Source: Janthinobacterium sp. SUN073 (GTDB lineage: Bacteria; Pseudomonadota; Gammaproteobacteria; Burkholderiales; Burkholderiaceae_D). From it: a DNA stretch of 64,000 nt. Location of the stretch: contig NZ_JAPUBT010000003.1 in NCBI RefSeq assembly GCF_030397665.1, positions 186,001-250,000 on the forward strand, in the 5' to 3' direction. A program made the position numbers and the translations under genes. This document shows, in pieces, positions 51,700 through 61,088 of this stretch. The first letter of the stretch is position 1; every line of letters starts with the position of its first letter. The notes beneath the pieces are model-generated. The model ran no database searches. It was not told the origin of the DNA and saw nothing but the letters and a program-made list of their open reading frames with translations.

Positions 51700-52977
51700 C
51701 TATTGCATCGGCAAAGCCGCCACATCGACGGAGGGCAGCAGGCCCGTGGCCGGGCGCGTGAAGTTCTGGCCGGTTTTCACGTACTCGGCAAAAAAGCCGC
51801 CGTTACGCAGGTAGAACTTGCCGTTTTCCAGGCCGCCCGCGTAATCCATGCGCTGCGCATTGGTGGCCGTGGCATCGCCCGTGTAGCGCCCTGCCGTCAC
51901 TTCGGACCAGGCGCCGGAAACGTTCCTTGCCCACTGGTTGCCGAACTGGACGCGGCGCTCCGTGTGGCCCAGGGTATCGATGAAGTTCTCGAGAAAGGAA
52001 TGCACGCGCGTCAGATACGTGGAAATCGCCGGCCGCTTCCAGGTGGCGATGTAGCGCCACTTGCCCGTTTCCGGCGCAAAGAACCAGGCCGAATAATCGC
52101 TGCCGCCCTTGCCGTCGGGCCGCGCGCGCGTGATGAAGCGGTACGTGGTGCCGGCCACCCAATTATATGAAAGGTAGGTTTGCCCACCCGTGCCCTCGCC
52201 GCCAAATGCATTGTCGATGACGCCCTCGCCCTTGCTGACCAGGGTGGTCTTGGCGCCATTCTCGGCATCCCACACCGAGAACAATATCCAGCGTTCGCTC
52301 GGTGACTTCACCTGGATGCCCATGTAGCCCTGGCCAAAGCCGTTGGCCATGAAGTAGGAGCCGATCGCGTCCTGCCCCTGGGGTATCGTCATCTCGTTAT
52401 AAAAATACTCGGTATTGGCCGGCACCGCGTAGCCCATGTGCACGGACGGTCCGCGCCGCGACCAGTAGTAATTGGCCGGGTCACTCGCGTAATTGAGCGC
52501 GGCGCTCGACGCCACCTTCAACGCGGCGACCTCGCCGAACGTGGCCTTGGCGCGCGTCAATCCCTGCAAGTCCACCTTCACATAGCCGGCCGCCGGCACA
52601 TTGACCGTACCGACGGCGTAGGTCTTGCGCACCTTGCCGGCCAGCTTGACGTCGAACGGCGTGCCGTTGATCTTCACGCGGATGGTGCTGTTGCCGCCAT
52701 CGGCCAGGCTGGCATCGAGCGCCACCTGGACGGGACCTGCTTCAGCCACGCGGAAATACGTGCTGGCGACGGTAGCCGGATTGCTCCAGCCGGTCAGGCC
52801 ATGCTCGCCGATGACGGCGCCCTTGTCTGCACTGGTGATGAAGGCATTGCCGGCCAGTTCCACGCTGGCGGGCGTCGCGGACGCCATGGGCGCGGCCACG
52901 CAGGCGGCCACGCAGGCGGCCAGCAAGGGCATGGCGGGAAGGACGGCATGGAGTAGTGCACTTCGGTGTTTCATCAA
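51700..52977 (-). CDS. Exported DUF3472/DUF5077 protein
   Basis: A 425-residue exported protein with a long alanine-rich signal peptide (about 1-36). An N-terminal jelly-roll-like DUF5077 part (about 36-155, VELAGNAFITSADKGAVIGEHGLTGWSN) is followed by a DUF3472 part (about 165-400, with YYWSRRGPSVHMGY and WIYISYNWVAGTTYRF-like stretches). These two domains commonly occur together near glycan-degradation genes, probably as a carbohydrate-binding or processing protein, though no activity is established. The start has AGGAGA upstream. An intrinsic terminator lies between it and the GH109-like gene, so it has its own or a read-through transcript. Confidence 0.75.
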   Translation of the reverse strand: MMKHRSALLHAVLPAMPLLAACVAACVAAPMASATPASVELAGNAFITSADKGAVIGEHGLTGWSNPATVASTYFRVAEAGPVQVALDASLADGGNSTIRVKINGTPFDVKLAGKVRKTYAVGTVNVPAAGYVKVDLQGLTRAKATFGEVAALKVASSAALNYASDPANYYWSRRGPSVHMGYAVPANTEYFYNEMTIPQGQDAIGSYFMANGFGQGYMGIQVKSPSERWILFSVWDAENGAKTTLVSKGEGVIDNAFGGEGTGGQTYLSYNWVAGTTYRFITRARPDGKGGSDYSAWFFAPETGKWRYIATWKRPAISTYLTRVHSFLENFIDTLGHTERRVQFGNQWARNVSGAWSEVTAGRYTGDATATNAQRMDYAGGLENGKFYLRNGGFFAEYVKTGQNFTRPATGLLPSVDVAALPMQ

Positions 52978-52991
52978 CGTCTCCTGATATG

Positions 52992-53026
52992 AAAAAAAAC
53001 CGCTACGGCGGCAGGCGCGGTAGCGG
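52992..53026 (-). terminator. Intrinsic terminator after GH109-like gene
   Basis: On the minus strand CCGCTAC and GTAGCGG (53020-53026 and 53000-53006 on the plus strand) form a stem with a 13-base loop, followed at once by TTTTTTTT. It lies 12 bases past the GH109-like stop. Its T run ends only about 14 bases before the DUF3472 ATG, so that gene depends on read-through or a promoter hidden here. Confidence 0.85.
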
Positions 53027-53037
53027 GTTGTGAAGCC

Positions 53038-54429
53038 TTAGTACTTGCCGTCGAGGGCGAAGATCGGCTTGCGCGCTTTCCACTGGCCGCCCGTGAAGTC
53101 GGGGAAGTCCAGGGTCTGGAAGTTGGCGGCGATCGATTGCTCGGACAACGGCGTGATGGCGCTCCACGTCACGGCGTCGTAGATATCGATCGGCATCGGC
53201 GCATTGGCCTTCAATGCTTCGACAAAGGCGTGGATGACGAAGAAGTCCATGCCGCCGTGGCCCGCGCCTTCGGCTTGCGCCGCATACTTGCGCCAGACCG
53301 GATGCTCATACTTGTCCTGGTAGGCCTTGAAATCATCCCACTGGTGCGGCTTGCTGACGCCTTCGATGTGGATCGAGTTGTTCAAGTCCATCCACAGGCC
53401 GTCCGTGCCTTGCACGCGGAAGCCCAGCGAATACGGGCGCGGCAGGCTGGTATCGTGCTGCAGGATAATGGTTTCACCGTTTTCACACGCCAGCGTGGTG
53501 GTGACGACGTCGCCCAGCTTGAATTTCACCTTGGCGTTCGCATGCTGCGCGCCGCCCGGCTGCTTGACGATGTAGTCGTGCAAGCCGCGCGCCTTGGTGG
53601 CGAAGGCGTTGATGCGCGTAAAACGGTTGCCGCGGTTGATATTGGTGTACATGGCGCACGGGCCGATGCCGTGGCTCGGATACAGCTCGCCATTGCGCTC
53701 GACCGAGTGCTGCGTGCGCCAATGGGCTTCCGACCAGCCCTTTTCGCCGAATTCCACGCCGCCGCCATACGGCTTGGCCGGATTGCCGCTGTTGAATTTG
53801 ACGGCGCGCAAATCGTGCTGGTAGCCGCCCTGCAGGTGCAGCAGTTCGCCGAACAGGCCCGCGCGCACCATCTGCAGCGCAGCCATCACGTCGCGGCGGT
53901 AGCATACGTTTTCCAGCAACATGTACGGCGTGCCCGTCTTCAGTTGGGTATTGAGCACATCCCAGTGATCTTGCAGGGTGATGCCGGCCACCACTTCGCA
54001 ACCGACTGCGATCTTCGCCTGCATCGCGGCGATCGCCATCGGCGCGTGGAATTCCCACGGCGTGGCGATGATCACGCCATCGAGGCCGCCCGCGTCCAGC
54101 ATGCGCTTGTAGGCTTTCTGGTCGCGGTCTTCGCCGTATGTGCGCGGACGCGGCTTGCCGGCTTTTGCCACCTGGCCCAGCGCGTGTTTCAGCATGATCG
54201 GTTCGATATCGCACAGGGCGACCACTTCCACGTCATCGCGGCGCACCAGTTCGGCCAGCAGCACCTGGCCGCGCATGCCCGTGCCGATCAGGCCCAGGCG
54301 AACCTTGTCGCGGCCGGCGGCCGGTGCGGCGTTGGCCTCGCCAGGCAGCAAGGCGCTGCCGGCCATGGCGCCACCGGCCAGCGCTGCGCTGGCGGACAGG
54401 AAATTGCGTCGATTGATTTGTGTCGTCAT
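53038..54429 (-). CDS. Tat-exported Gfo/Idh/MocA-type protein, GH109-like
   Basis: A 463-residue protein from the ATG at 54429. Residues 6-12 (NRRNFLS) form a twin-arginine motif followed by a hydrophobic stretch, so it is exported folded, presumably with its NAD cofactor. A Rossmann fold starts at 41 (RLGLIGTGMRG). The middle has the pattern typical of GH109 (LLENVCYRRDVMAALQM and GGYQHDLRAV). GH109 enzymes cleave terminal alpha-N-acetylgalactosamine by an NAD-dependent oxidation/elimination route, but many relatives have other activities, so the substrate is a guess from context. It follows the large receptor by 66 bases with a hairpin in between. Confidence 0.75.
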   Translation of the reverse strand: MTTQINRRNFLSASAALAGGAMAGSALLPGEANAAPAAGRDKVRLGLIGTGMRGQVLLAELVRRDDVEVVALCDIEPIMLKHALGQVAKAGKPRPRTYGEDRDQKAYKRMLDAGGLDGVIIATPWEFHAPMAIAAMQAKIAVGCEVVAGITLQDHWDVLNTQLKTGTPYMLLENVCYRRDVMAALQMVRAGLFGELLHLQGGYQHDLRAVKFNSGNPAKPYGGGVEFGEKGWSEAHWRTQHSVERNGELYPSHGIGPCAMYTNINRGNRFTRINAFATKARGLHDYIVKQPGGAQHANAKVKFKLGDVVTTTLACENGETIILQHDTSLPRPYSLGFRVQGTDGLWMDLNNSIHIEGVSKPHQWDDFKAYQDKYEHPVWRKYAAQAEGAGHGGMDFFVIHAFVEALKANAPMPIDIYDAVTWSAITPLSEQSIAANFQTLDFPDFTGGQWKARKPIFALDGKY

Positions 54430-54464
54430 TGGTCTCTTCTCGCTTCCATTGGTAAGGATCGTCA

Positions 54465-54488
54465 CCGGCCCGCCGCACGGCAGGCCGG
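54465..54488 (-). terminator. Hairpin between receptor and GH109-like gene
   Basis: CCGGCC (54465-54470) pairs with GGCCGG (54483-54488), extended inward by GCCG/CGGC, giving a near-perfect 11-base stem just past the receptor stop. No T run follows. It is more likely a 3' stabiliser or attenuator that sets the ratio of receptor to enzyme than a full terminator. Confidence 0.45.
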
Positions 54489-54495
54489 CTGCAGT

Positions 54496-57400
54496 TTAAT
54501 AGGTGTATTCCGCCGTAAAGCGCACGGAACGCGGCGCCGTGCGTCCATCGACCTGCAGGTAATTGCGGGAGATGGCGCCATGGTCTTCGCGCGTTTCGGT
54601 ATAGCGGGTGACGGTCTGGCTGTTGAACACGTTGAACACGTCCACTTTCAGGCTCAGGCCTTTGACGGCGCTGGGAGTATAGGCCACATTCATGTCCAGC
54701 TGGGCTTGCCATGGCAGGCGGCCCTGGCTGCCGCGCGGCGCCGGCTTGCCGTTGCAATAGAAGTAGGAATCGCCGTAATTGCCCTCGAACTTCAGATTAT
54801 CGGGCAACGCGCCGATGCAGTTGCGCGGCGCACCCGAGATCAGCGACAGGTTGGCGCCCACCATCACGTCCGGGATGACCTGCATGAAGCCGTAGGCCTT
54901 GAAGGCGTGGCGGTGGTCGCCAGGCAGATAGCCATACGCGTTGTACATCAGTTCCTTGTGGTCGTCGCTGACCGTCAGGCCCACGTCGCCGCCGCCAATG
55001 CTGTCCGTCTGGCCTTCCATATTGCCCTTCAGGCCGGACAAGGTGTAGGTCAGCTTGCCGTACCAGCCGTTCGTGTACGGGTGCTCGACGAACATGTTCA
55101 AGGCGCGGTAGGTGCGCGATGGCAGCGGGTTGCCCCACTCCGCCGCCGATATATCCACGCGGCGCAGGCCCTTGCCATCGTCAAAGTCCACCATCAGGCT
55201 GTTGTCGCGGCCCGGGTTGATGATGGCGCACTGGAAACCGCTCCAGTTAGCCGTATCGACGCTGTTGCGCGTGGCCCAGGCTTGCAGCGGACGCGCGTCG
55301 CAGCTGTCGTCGTTGGTGTCGTTCAGCTTGCGGTACAGGACGCTGGCGCCCACTACCAGCTTCTTGCTCAGGGCGCGTTCGAAACCCAGTGAGAATTCAT
55401 CCTGCGACAGCGGCTTGAGGCCAACGGCCGTCACTTCGCGCGCATCGCGGCTCTGGCCATAGGCGTTGTTGGCCGAATACGGCTTGCTGATCGCATGCAG
55501 ACCCGTCGGCGCGCCCGTGACGGGATCGACGCCCGTGTAGGTGAACATCTCGCTGGTGGCCAGGAAGGGGCTGGCCATGTTGCTCGACAAATTCGATGGC
55601 ACCGGCAAGTGGTAGCGGCCGCCGTTGGCGAAGAATTTCAGGGTGCCGTCGCCCAGGTAATCCCAGGTGGCGCCCAGGCGCGGGGCGATCATGTTGCGCT
55701 GCGAAATGAAGGCCACGCCATCGCTGCTGTAGTTGGTGAACTGTTCCCGGCGCAGGCCCAGATCCAGCAGCACCCGTTCCGTGACCTGGTAGTGATCCTG
55801 GATGTACTGCGCCGATTGCACGCTGGTCGGACGCGCCAGGTTGGCATTGAGCTCCTTGCTGACGTAATAGCCCTGCTTGCCGTAGCCGTCGCCCTGGTAC
55901 GGCGTTTCAAAGGCGCCGTTGATCGGCAGATTCGGATCCGTGGCCCGCTGGTAGTTCCAGCGGTAACCGCCGGCCAGGCTCAGGCCCACCTTCGATTCCA
56001 CGTCGATGCGGTCGATGCCGCCGCGCAGCGAGTGCTTGCCCAGCTTGTATTCCAAGTCCAGGCGCTTGGCTTTCTGGCGGTCTTCCGAGGATGGGTCGAC
56101 CAGGGTCCCCGTCACCGCCTGCGGATTGGCGTACGTCAGTCCAGGTACACGGGTATCGCTATTCGAGACCGTCTGCGCCAGGCTCGGATCGTAGCCATTC
56201 GGCGTGCGGCGGTGCGATGTGCGCGATTCGCCCATCATGGCCGTCACCGTCAGCTTGTCCGTCAGGTAGCCCGTGTACTTGAAGATGTCGACATTCGCGC
56301 CTGGCGCGGCCGACGAACCGCAGCAGTTGATGGTGGTCTCGCTGCCGCCGCCAGGCACGTTGTTGCGTTTCAAGGTGGCATAGTCGAAGCCATAGCTCTG
56401 GCTATCCGTTGTCGTGCGGTCATACAGCTTGGTATATTCAAAGTGATGGTCGTCCGTCAGGTTGTAGTCCAGCTTGGCCATCATGCGGTCAACCTTGCTC
56501 TTGCTCTCGCGCCAGCCGTTCGGCTGCACCTTGTCCGAGTCGTCGCGCGCACCGGCGACGGCGCCGCCGTCCGTGCGCGTCTGTTCCAGCGCCACGAAGG
56601 CGAACAGCTTGTTCTGGATCAGCGGCCCGCTGCCGTACAAACCGACGACCTTGCTGGTGCTGCCGTTATCGCGATTCCAGTACTTCAAGGTGCCATCCGT
56701 GCCCGGATTGGCGCCCGTGTTCGGGTAGTACCGGTTTTCCGTTGTCCCCTTCAGCGAACGGGGGATGATGGAGACCTTGCCGCCGAATTCGACCTTGTTG
56801 CCGCCGCTCTTGGTGGTGATGTTGATCACGCCGCCCGTGGAGCGGCCAAACTCCGAGCCGTAGCCGCCCGACAGCACCTGCAGGTTGGAAATCGCGCCAA
56901 ACGGCAGCTCCGACGCGCCCACCTGGGTGAGGATATTCGTGATGGGGAAACCGTTGACGTAGAAGGCGTTTTCCGACTGGCCCGAGCCGCCGATCGATGG
57001 CGCATTGCCATACACGCTGTTGGTGCCGCGTGCCACGCCAGGCGTCAGCTGCACGATGGAAGCGACGTCATTTCCGACCGGCAGCGCTTTCAATTCCTTG
57101 GCGGTGAAGATCACGCCATTGTTCGTGTTCGATACGTCGATCGGGTTACGCGACGCCTTCACCACGACGGTTTGCTCCTGGCCCACGGAACCGGCCACGC
57201 TGGCCGGACCGAAGTTCGCTTCCGCACCGGCGCCGATCAGGGCTTCGACTTCCTGCGACGCTTCCACCGAACCGGCACGCAGCACGCGCACCGCATAGCG
57301 GCCTGGCGGCATGGAATTGGCCACATAGCGGCCCGACGTATCGGGCGTCAGAGTGCGCCGCACGCCCGTCGCCAGGTTTTCCAGCACGACGGTGGCACCG

Positions 57401-57540
57401 GCCGGTGCGCTCACTTCGCCGAAGATGGTACTGGTGGCGTTCGACTGTGCCCAGGCCTGGCCTGGCACGCCGGCCGCCAGGGCGATCACGATCGCGGCGG
57501 CGCGGCTGATGTCGCGCAATTTGAGTCGGGTGGTATGCAT
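54496..57540 (-). CDS. Large TonB-dependent receptor with N-terminal carboxypeptidase-regulatory-like domain
   Basis: A 1014-residue outer-membrane receptor of the Oar/SusC-like style. After the signal peptide (cleavage near 32) comes a beta-sandwich carboxypeptidase-regulatory-like domain (about 36-105, GATVVLENLATGVRRTLTPD), then a plug (about 130-250, with VVVKASRNPIDVSNTNNGVIF and GGVINITTKSGGN) and a very long barrel ending in SVRFTAEYTY. Receptors of this size usually take up oligosaccharides or peptides rather than siderophores. Gene order suggests it feeds products of the GH31 enzyme to the cell. Confidence 0.88.
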   Translation of the reverse strand: MHTTRLKLRDISRAAAIVIALAAGVPGQAWAQSNATSTIFGEVSAPAGATVVLENLATGVRRTLTPDTSGRYVANSMPPGRYAVRVLRAGSVEASQEVEALIGAGAEANFGPASVAGSVGQEQTVVVKASRNPIDVSNTNNGVIFTAKELKALPVGNDVASIVQLTPGVARGTNSVYGNAPSIGGSGQSENAFYVNGFPITNILTQVGASELPFGAISNLQVLSGGYGSEFGRSTGGVINITTKSGGNKVEFGGKVSIIPRSLKGTTENRYYPNTGANPGTDGTLKYWNRDNGSTSKVVGLYGSGPLIQNKLFAFVALEQTRTDGGAVAGARDDSDKVQPNGWRESKSKVDRMMAKLDYNLTDDHHFEYTKLYDRTTTDSQSYGFDYATLKRNNVPGGGSETTINCCGSSAAPGANVDIFKYTGYLTDKLTVTAMMGESRTSHRRTPNGYDPSLAQTVSNSDTRVPGLTYANPQAVTGTLVDPSSEDRQKAKRLDLEYKLGKHSLRGGIDRIDVESKVGLSLAGGYRWNYQRATDPNLPINGAFETPYQGDGYGKQGYYVSKELNANLARPTSVQSAQYIQDHYQVTERVLLDLGLRREQFTNYSSDGVAFISQRNMIAPRLGATWDYLGDGTLKFFANGGRYHLPVPSNLSSNMASPFLATSEMFTYTGVDPVTGAPTGLHAISKPYSANNAYGQSRDAREVTAVGLKPLSQDEFSLGFERALSKKLVVGASVLYRKLNDTNDDSCDARPLQAWATRNSVDTANWSGFQCAIINPGRDNSLMVDFDDGKGLRRVDISAAEWGNPLPSRTYRALNMFVEHPYTNGWYGKLTYTLSGLKGNMEGQTDSIGGGDVGLTVSDDHKELMYNAYGYLPGDHRHAFKAYGFMQVIPDVMVGANLSLISGAPRNCIGALPDNLKFEGNYGDSYFYCNGKPAPRGSQGRLPWQAQLDMNVAYTPSAVKGLSLKVDVFNVFNSQTVTRYTETREDHGAISRNYLQVDGRTAPRSVRFTAEYTY

Positions 57541-58034
57541 GCTGTGTCTCCGTCTATATCGAGGGTTATACGCGTCCTCCCCGCTCCGGGGCGGAGTCGG
57601 GGGGATGCCATTTTTATGGTGTTCGTCGGAAGGTAGCGCCAGACAGCCACACCTTTCGAGAAATCAGTCCGTATTGGCTGATTTTCGTTTTCTTGGGATT
57701 ACTTTAAAAAGAAAAATAAGTATCGTCAACAAAAAGAAAGTTATAACGCGAATTTATCGTTAAACCGGGTAAATAAACGCGATTTATCTTTCGATTCAAT
57801 CAGTGGCGCGGAAGATAACTTTCGTTATCGTGGTGTGACAGATACACACTTATGCAGGGAGGTGAGGAGGAACGGTGAAACGGCCCAAAAATCCGGGGGT
57901 AAAAACGCGAAAGCAGCCATGATGATCCGCTTTCACTTACGTTTATCTTTCGTATTATTCATTTCGGAATATTGTCTTTTCTTTTCCATGGCAATACCCC
58001 AGCCCGCACAGGCGGGCCGGGGCAAGGTCACGCC
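57541..58034. other. AT-rich intergenic region between the two large receptors
   Basis: A 494-base interval without a supported gene; a 67-codon frame in it has no ribosome binding site or family look. It is much more AT-rich than its surroundings. It carries an 11-base direct repeat TTTATCTTTCG (57783-57793 and 57942-57952) and a GATAAC-TTTC-GTTATC palindrome (57814-57829), possible operators for the receptor at 57540. A strong hairpin (57997-58022) closes it. Confidence 0.5.
57997..58022 (-). terminator. Strong GC hairpin after second large receptor
   Basis: CCCC-A-GCCCGC (57997-58007) pairs with GCGGGC-C-GGGG (58012-58022) around a 4-base loop, 12 bases past the receptor stop at 58035. 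On the minus strand it is followed by TATTGCC, so T-richness is weak, but the very strong stem makes termination or 3' protection likely. Confidence 0.55.
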
Positions 58035-60980
58035 TTAAAAGAACTTGTAGCTCGCCGAGAGCGCAAACTGCCGGCCGAACAGGTCCTGGCTATGGTTGTA
58101 GCCTTCCCAGCCGTTCGGGTCGTAGTACGGCTGCTTGTTGAACGCGTTTTTCACGTTCAGGCCGATGTCCAGGTGCTTGATGGGCTTCCAGCTGAAGGCC
58201 AGGTTCACCGTGGTGTACGACGGCGCGCCCTTGCACTGGCCGGCCGGCAGCGAAACCGAGGCGGCGGTGCAGTTCTCCGGCGTGTTGTCCTTGTCCCAGG
58301 GACCATACGCCCAGCGCGTCTTGCCCGAGTAGTTGACGAACACGCTGCTGACGAAGTTGCGGTAGCTCCAGTCGGCATTCACGGTGGCGCGGTAGCGCGG
58401 CGAATCGTAGTAGCCGACGGTATTGCCCTTGATGTCGCTGCCGTCTTCGCTGTCATGGGTGTCGCGCTTGCGGATGGTGGCCGCGATGCCGGTGCTCAGC
58501 TTGCCCCAGTCACCGAGCGCAAAGCGCGTGCGCGCGTCGATGTCCACGCCGTCCATCAGAGTGCGGCCGCGGTTCGAATACGAGTTGATCAAGCCGCCCA
58601 GGTTGCCCACCGAGTAGCCGGGCACGCCGCCCGCGCACACGCCAGCATTGGCGGGATTGGCGCACATGGCCGCCACCGCCGCCACGTTGCCCCGGTCCGT
58701 ATCGGTCAAGTCGTTGCGGATGGCGTTAGGCGTGCCGGCCAGCGTCGGGCCGTACTTGTCGACCAGTTCCGTAAACAGTTCGTTGAAGTCCTGGCGCACG
58801 ATTTCATCGCGGCGGTTGATGAACCAGTAATCGATGGAAATGCTCACGTCCTTGGCCGGCTGCAGCACCAGGCCCACGGTCGAAATCTTGGCCTTTTCCG
58901 GACGCAGGTTCTGGTTCGGCGGCGTCAGGCCGCCCACCGTCGTGGCGCAATTCGAGTTCAGCAGGCTCTTGCCCAGGTCCGCATCCGTCGCCACTTTTGA
59001 CTTCAGCAAGGCGCGCGCCATGGCATTCGTTTCATCGCAGCGCACCGTGTCACGGATGCCGCCCACCTGCGCAAAGACGCCGCCCGTGCCCGATTCGGCC
59101 AGGTTGGGCGCGCGGAAGCCTTCCGAATACGTCCCGCGCAGCATCAGGTCGGGCCGCGCGCGCCAGATCACGCCCAGCTTGGGCGCCAGGTTGGCGGCGA
59201 AATGCGGATATTTGTCCAGGCGCGCGGCCGCATTGACTTCCAGGGTGTCGCTGAGCGGCACCACCACTTCGCCAAACACGGCGGCGATGGTGCGCCGGCC
59301 ATCGAACCAGGAACCGCCCTGCTGCGTGATCAGGCCATTGGCCGCATCCGCGTTGCCGGGCGTGAGAAAGCTCTCGCGCATGATGTTGGTACCCACGGCG
59401 GCGCGCACTTCGCGCTCACCCAGCTTGAACAGGGTGCCTTCCAGCTTGGCGTCCCATGTCATCAGCTTGGTCCAGGATTCGATGGCGAAGGTCGGATAGG
59501 CGCCGCGCACCAGCGCCGCGTTGGCTTCGCTGATTTCGCCGAACTTGTAGGCGGGATTGTCCGAGATATACGTGCGGCCGCTGACGGGGTCTTTCGTGAA
59601 CGGGCCAAACGCCTGCTCGAAGCCCTTGATGTTGATGTTCGCCGTCTGGAACAGGGTCGAATGGCTGCCCGCCACGCTGAGCGCCGTTTCAAAATCCCAG
59701 CCGCCGCCGATGCTGCCGCGCAGGCCGACGAGCGCGCGGTAGTTTTCATCGACATTCTTCTGGCCGAAGTGGCCCGTCGCATCCTGCAGCAGGTAATTCA
59801 AGCCGGCCGCGCCGCCCATCTTGGCCAGCATGTCGGCATCGAGCTTGCCCTTCAGGTAGACGTTGTTCGGGCTGAGGAAAGGCGTGGCGAAGGTGTTCAG
59901 GGTATTGCCCGTGTTGCGAGAGAACCAGTTGTTCGTGCTGCCGCTGTTGAAGCTGGACGGACCATTCTCGCCCCGCATCTTGATGTGGGTGAAGGCGCCT
60001 TCCGCGAACGCTTCCATGTCGCCGCCCAGCTTCAGCCGGCCGCTCAGGTAAGCCGTGGCGCGCTCAGAGGTCGGACCCGTGTCGAGCTGGTTGGGCAGCG
60101 CATTCCATACGCAGCGCGTGCCCGACGCCTCGGTGATGCTGGTGTTGCAGCCAGGCGCGGCGCGCTGGGTGCGCGCATTGTTCTTCGCCTTGTCGAAGAC
60201 AAAGAAGGTCCCCGGGTTCATCACGCCCGGCTCGCTGCCGACGCCCACGCGCATGTTCGGGATGAAATTGGGATTGTTCGCATAAAAATACGCGGGACGC
60301 TTCTTATAGGTGTCGGCCAGCGCGATGCGGTCGCGCTGGTAGACGTTCACCGAACCATAGATGTTGTAGCCGTCGCTGGCCAGGTCGCCCAGGCCATACA
60401 GCACACTGGCCTGGCGCTCGCCATAGGCTTTCACGCTGGGCGAAAACTCGCCATTGGCGCGCGCTTCCAGGCCCTGGTACGACTTTTTGGTGATCACGTT
60501 GATCACGCCGGCCACGGCATCGGAGCCATACACGGCCGAGGCACCGTCCGTCAAAATTTCCATGCGCTCGATGGCGGCGGCGGGAATGGCGTCAATATTG
60601 ACGAACATGGTCTGGAAGCCGGCCGGCGCACCGTAGAAGGACAGGCGGCGGCCATTCAAGAGCACCAGCGTGCCCTGCGCCCCCATGCCGCGCAAGTTCG
60701 CTTGCGAACCGCCATCGGAACCCGTGAACATCGAGCGGAAGTCCTGCTGCGCCGGGCGGGCGGCAGGCAGGTTGTCGAGCACTTGCAGCAAGGTCAGCGC
60801 GCCCATGTTTTCGATCTGCTTGGCATTGATCACCTGTACCGGCGACGCCGTTTCAGCGTTGATGCGCTTCAGGCTGGAACCCGTCACTTCGACACGCGCC
60901 AGTTTCTCTTCCTCCGCTGCCAGCGCTGTCGACGCCAAGCCTACCGCCACCATGGCGGCCATCAGTTTTTTCAAGTGCAT
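58035..60980 (-). CDS. TonB-dependent receptor, carbohydrate-uptake style
   Basis: A 981-residue receptor. A short signal peptide (cleavage near 22) is followed by a TonB-box-like stretch (ARVEVTGSSLKRI), a plug (about 50-170, with VLLNGRRLSFYGAP, ERMEILTDGASAVYGSDAVAGVINVITKK) and a large barrel ending in FALSASYKFF. The plug wording is that of the Caulobacter/Xanthomonas group used for glycans rather than siderophores. It is directly downstream of the GH31 gene (108 bases) and probably imports the oligosaccharides that enzyme releases. Confidence 0.9.
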   Translation of the reverse strand: MHLKKLMAAMVAVGLASTALAAEEEKLARVEVTGSSLKRINAETASPVQVINAKQIENMGALTLLQVLDNLPAARPAQQDFRSMFTGSDGGSQANLRGMGAQGTLVLLNGRRLSFYGAPAGFQTMFVNIDAIPAAAIERMEILTDGASAVYGSDAVAGVINVITKKSYQGLEARANGEFSPSVKAYGERQASVLYGLGDLASDGYNIYGSVNVYQRDRIALADTYKKRPAYFYANNPNFIPNMRVGVGSEPGVMNPGTFFVFDKAKNNARTQRAAPGCNTSITEASGTRCVWNALPNQLDTGPTSERATAYLSGRLKLGGDMEAFAEGAFTHIKMRGENGPSSFNSGSTNNWFSRNTGNTLNTFATPFLSPNNVYLKGKLDADMLAKMGGAAGLNYLLQDATGHFGQKNVDENYRALVGLRGSIGGGWDFETALSVAGSHSTLFQTANINIKGFEQAFGPFTKDPVSGRTYISDNPAYKFGEISEANAALVRGAYPTFAIESWTKLMTWDAKLEGTLFKLGEREVRAAVGTNIMRESFLTPGNADAANGLITQQGGSWFDGRRTIAAVFGEVVVPLSDTLEVNAAARLDKYPHFAANLAPKLGVIWRARPDLMLRGTYSEGFRAPNLAESGTGGVFAQVGGIRDTVRCDETNAMARALLKSKVATDADLGKSLLNSNCATTVGGLTPPNQNLRPEKAKISTVGLVLQPAKDVSISIDYWFINRRDEIVRQDFNELFTELVDKYGPTLAGTPNAIRNDLTDTDRGNVAAVAAMCANPANAGVCAGGVPGYSVGNLGGLINSYSNRGRTLMDGVDIDARTRFALGDWGKLSTGIAATIRKRDTHDSEDGSDIKGNTVGYYDSPRYRATVNADWSYRNFVSSVFVNYSGKTRWAYGPWDKDNTPENCTAASVSLPAGQCKGAPSYTTVNLAFSWKPIKHLDIGLNVKNAFNKQPYYDPNGWEGYNHSQDLFGRQFALSASYKFF

Positions 60981-61034
60981 TCCTGTCTCCCTTATTATCA
61001 GTGGTTATCAGTGATTTGTTTTCGTCAGCTTGCA

Positions 61035-61070
61035 AGAGCCCCTCCCCGGTCCGAAGAGGGGCTCTTTTTT
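61035..61070 (+). terminator. Intrinsic terminator facing against both flanking genes
   Basis: AGAGCCCCTC (61035-61044) and GAGGGGCTCT (61056-61065) form a perfect 10-base stem followed by TTTTTT on the plus strand. Both neighbouring genes run on the minus strand, where the T run lies before the stem. It would therefore stop plus-strand (antisense) transcription, or act on the minus strand only as a simple hairpin. Confidence 0.7.
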
Positions 61071-61088
61071 AGTGAAATGATTGATTGC

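Noticed and set aside
57835-58038. 67-codon plus-strand frame in the receptor intergenic region
   Set aside because: GTG start without a ribosome binding site, and it reads through the hairpin that ends the neighbouring gene.
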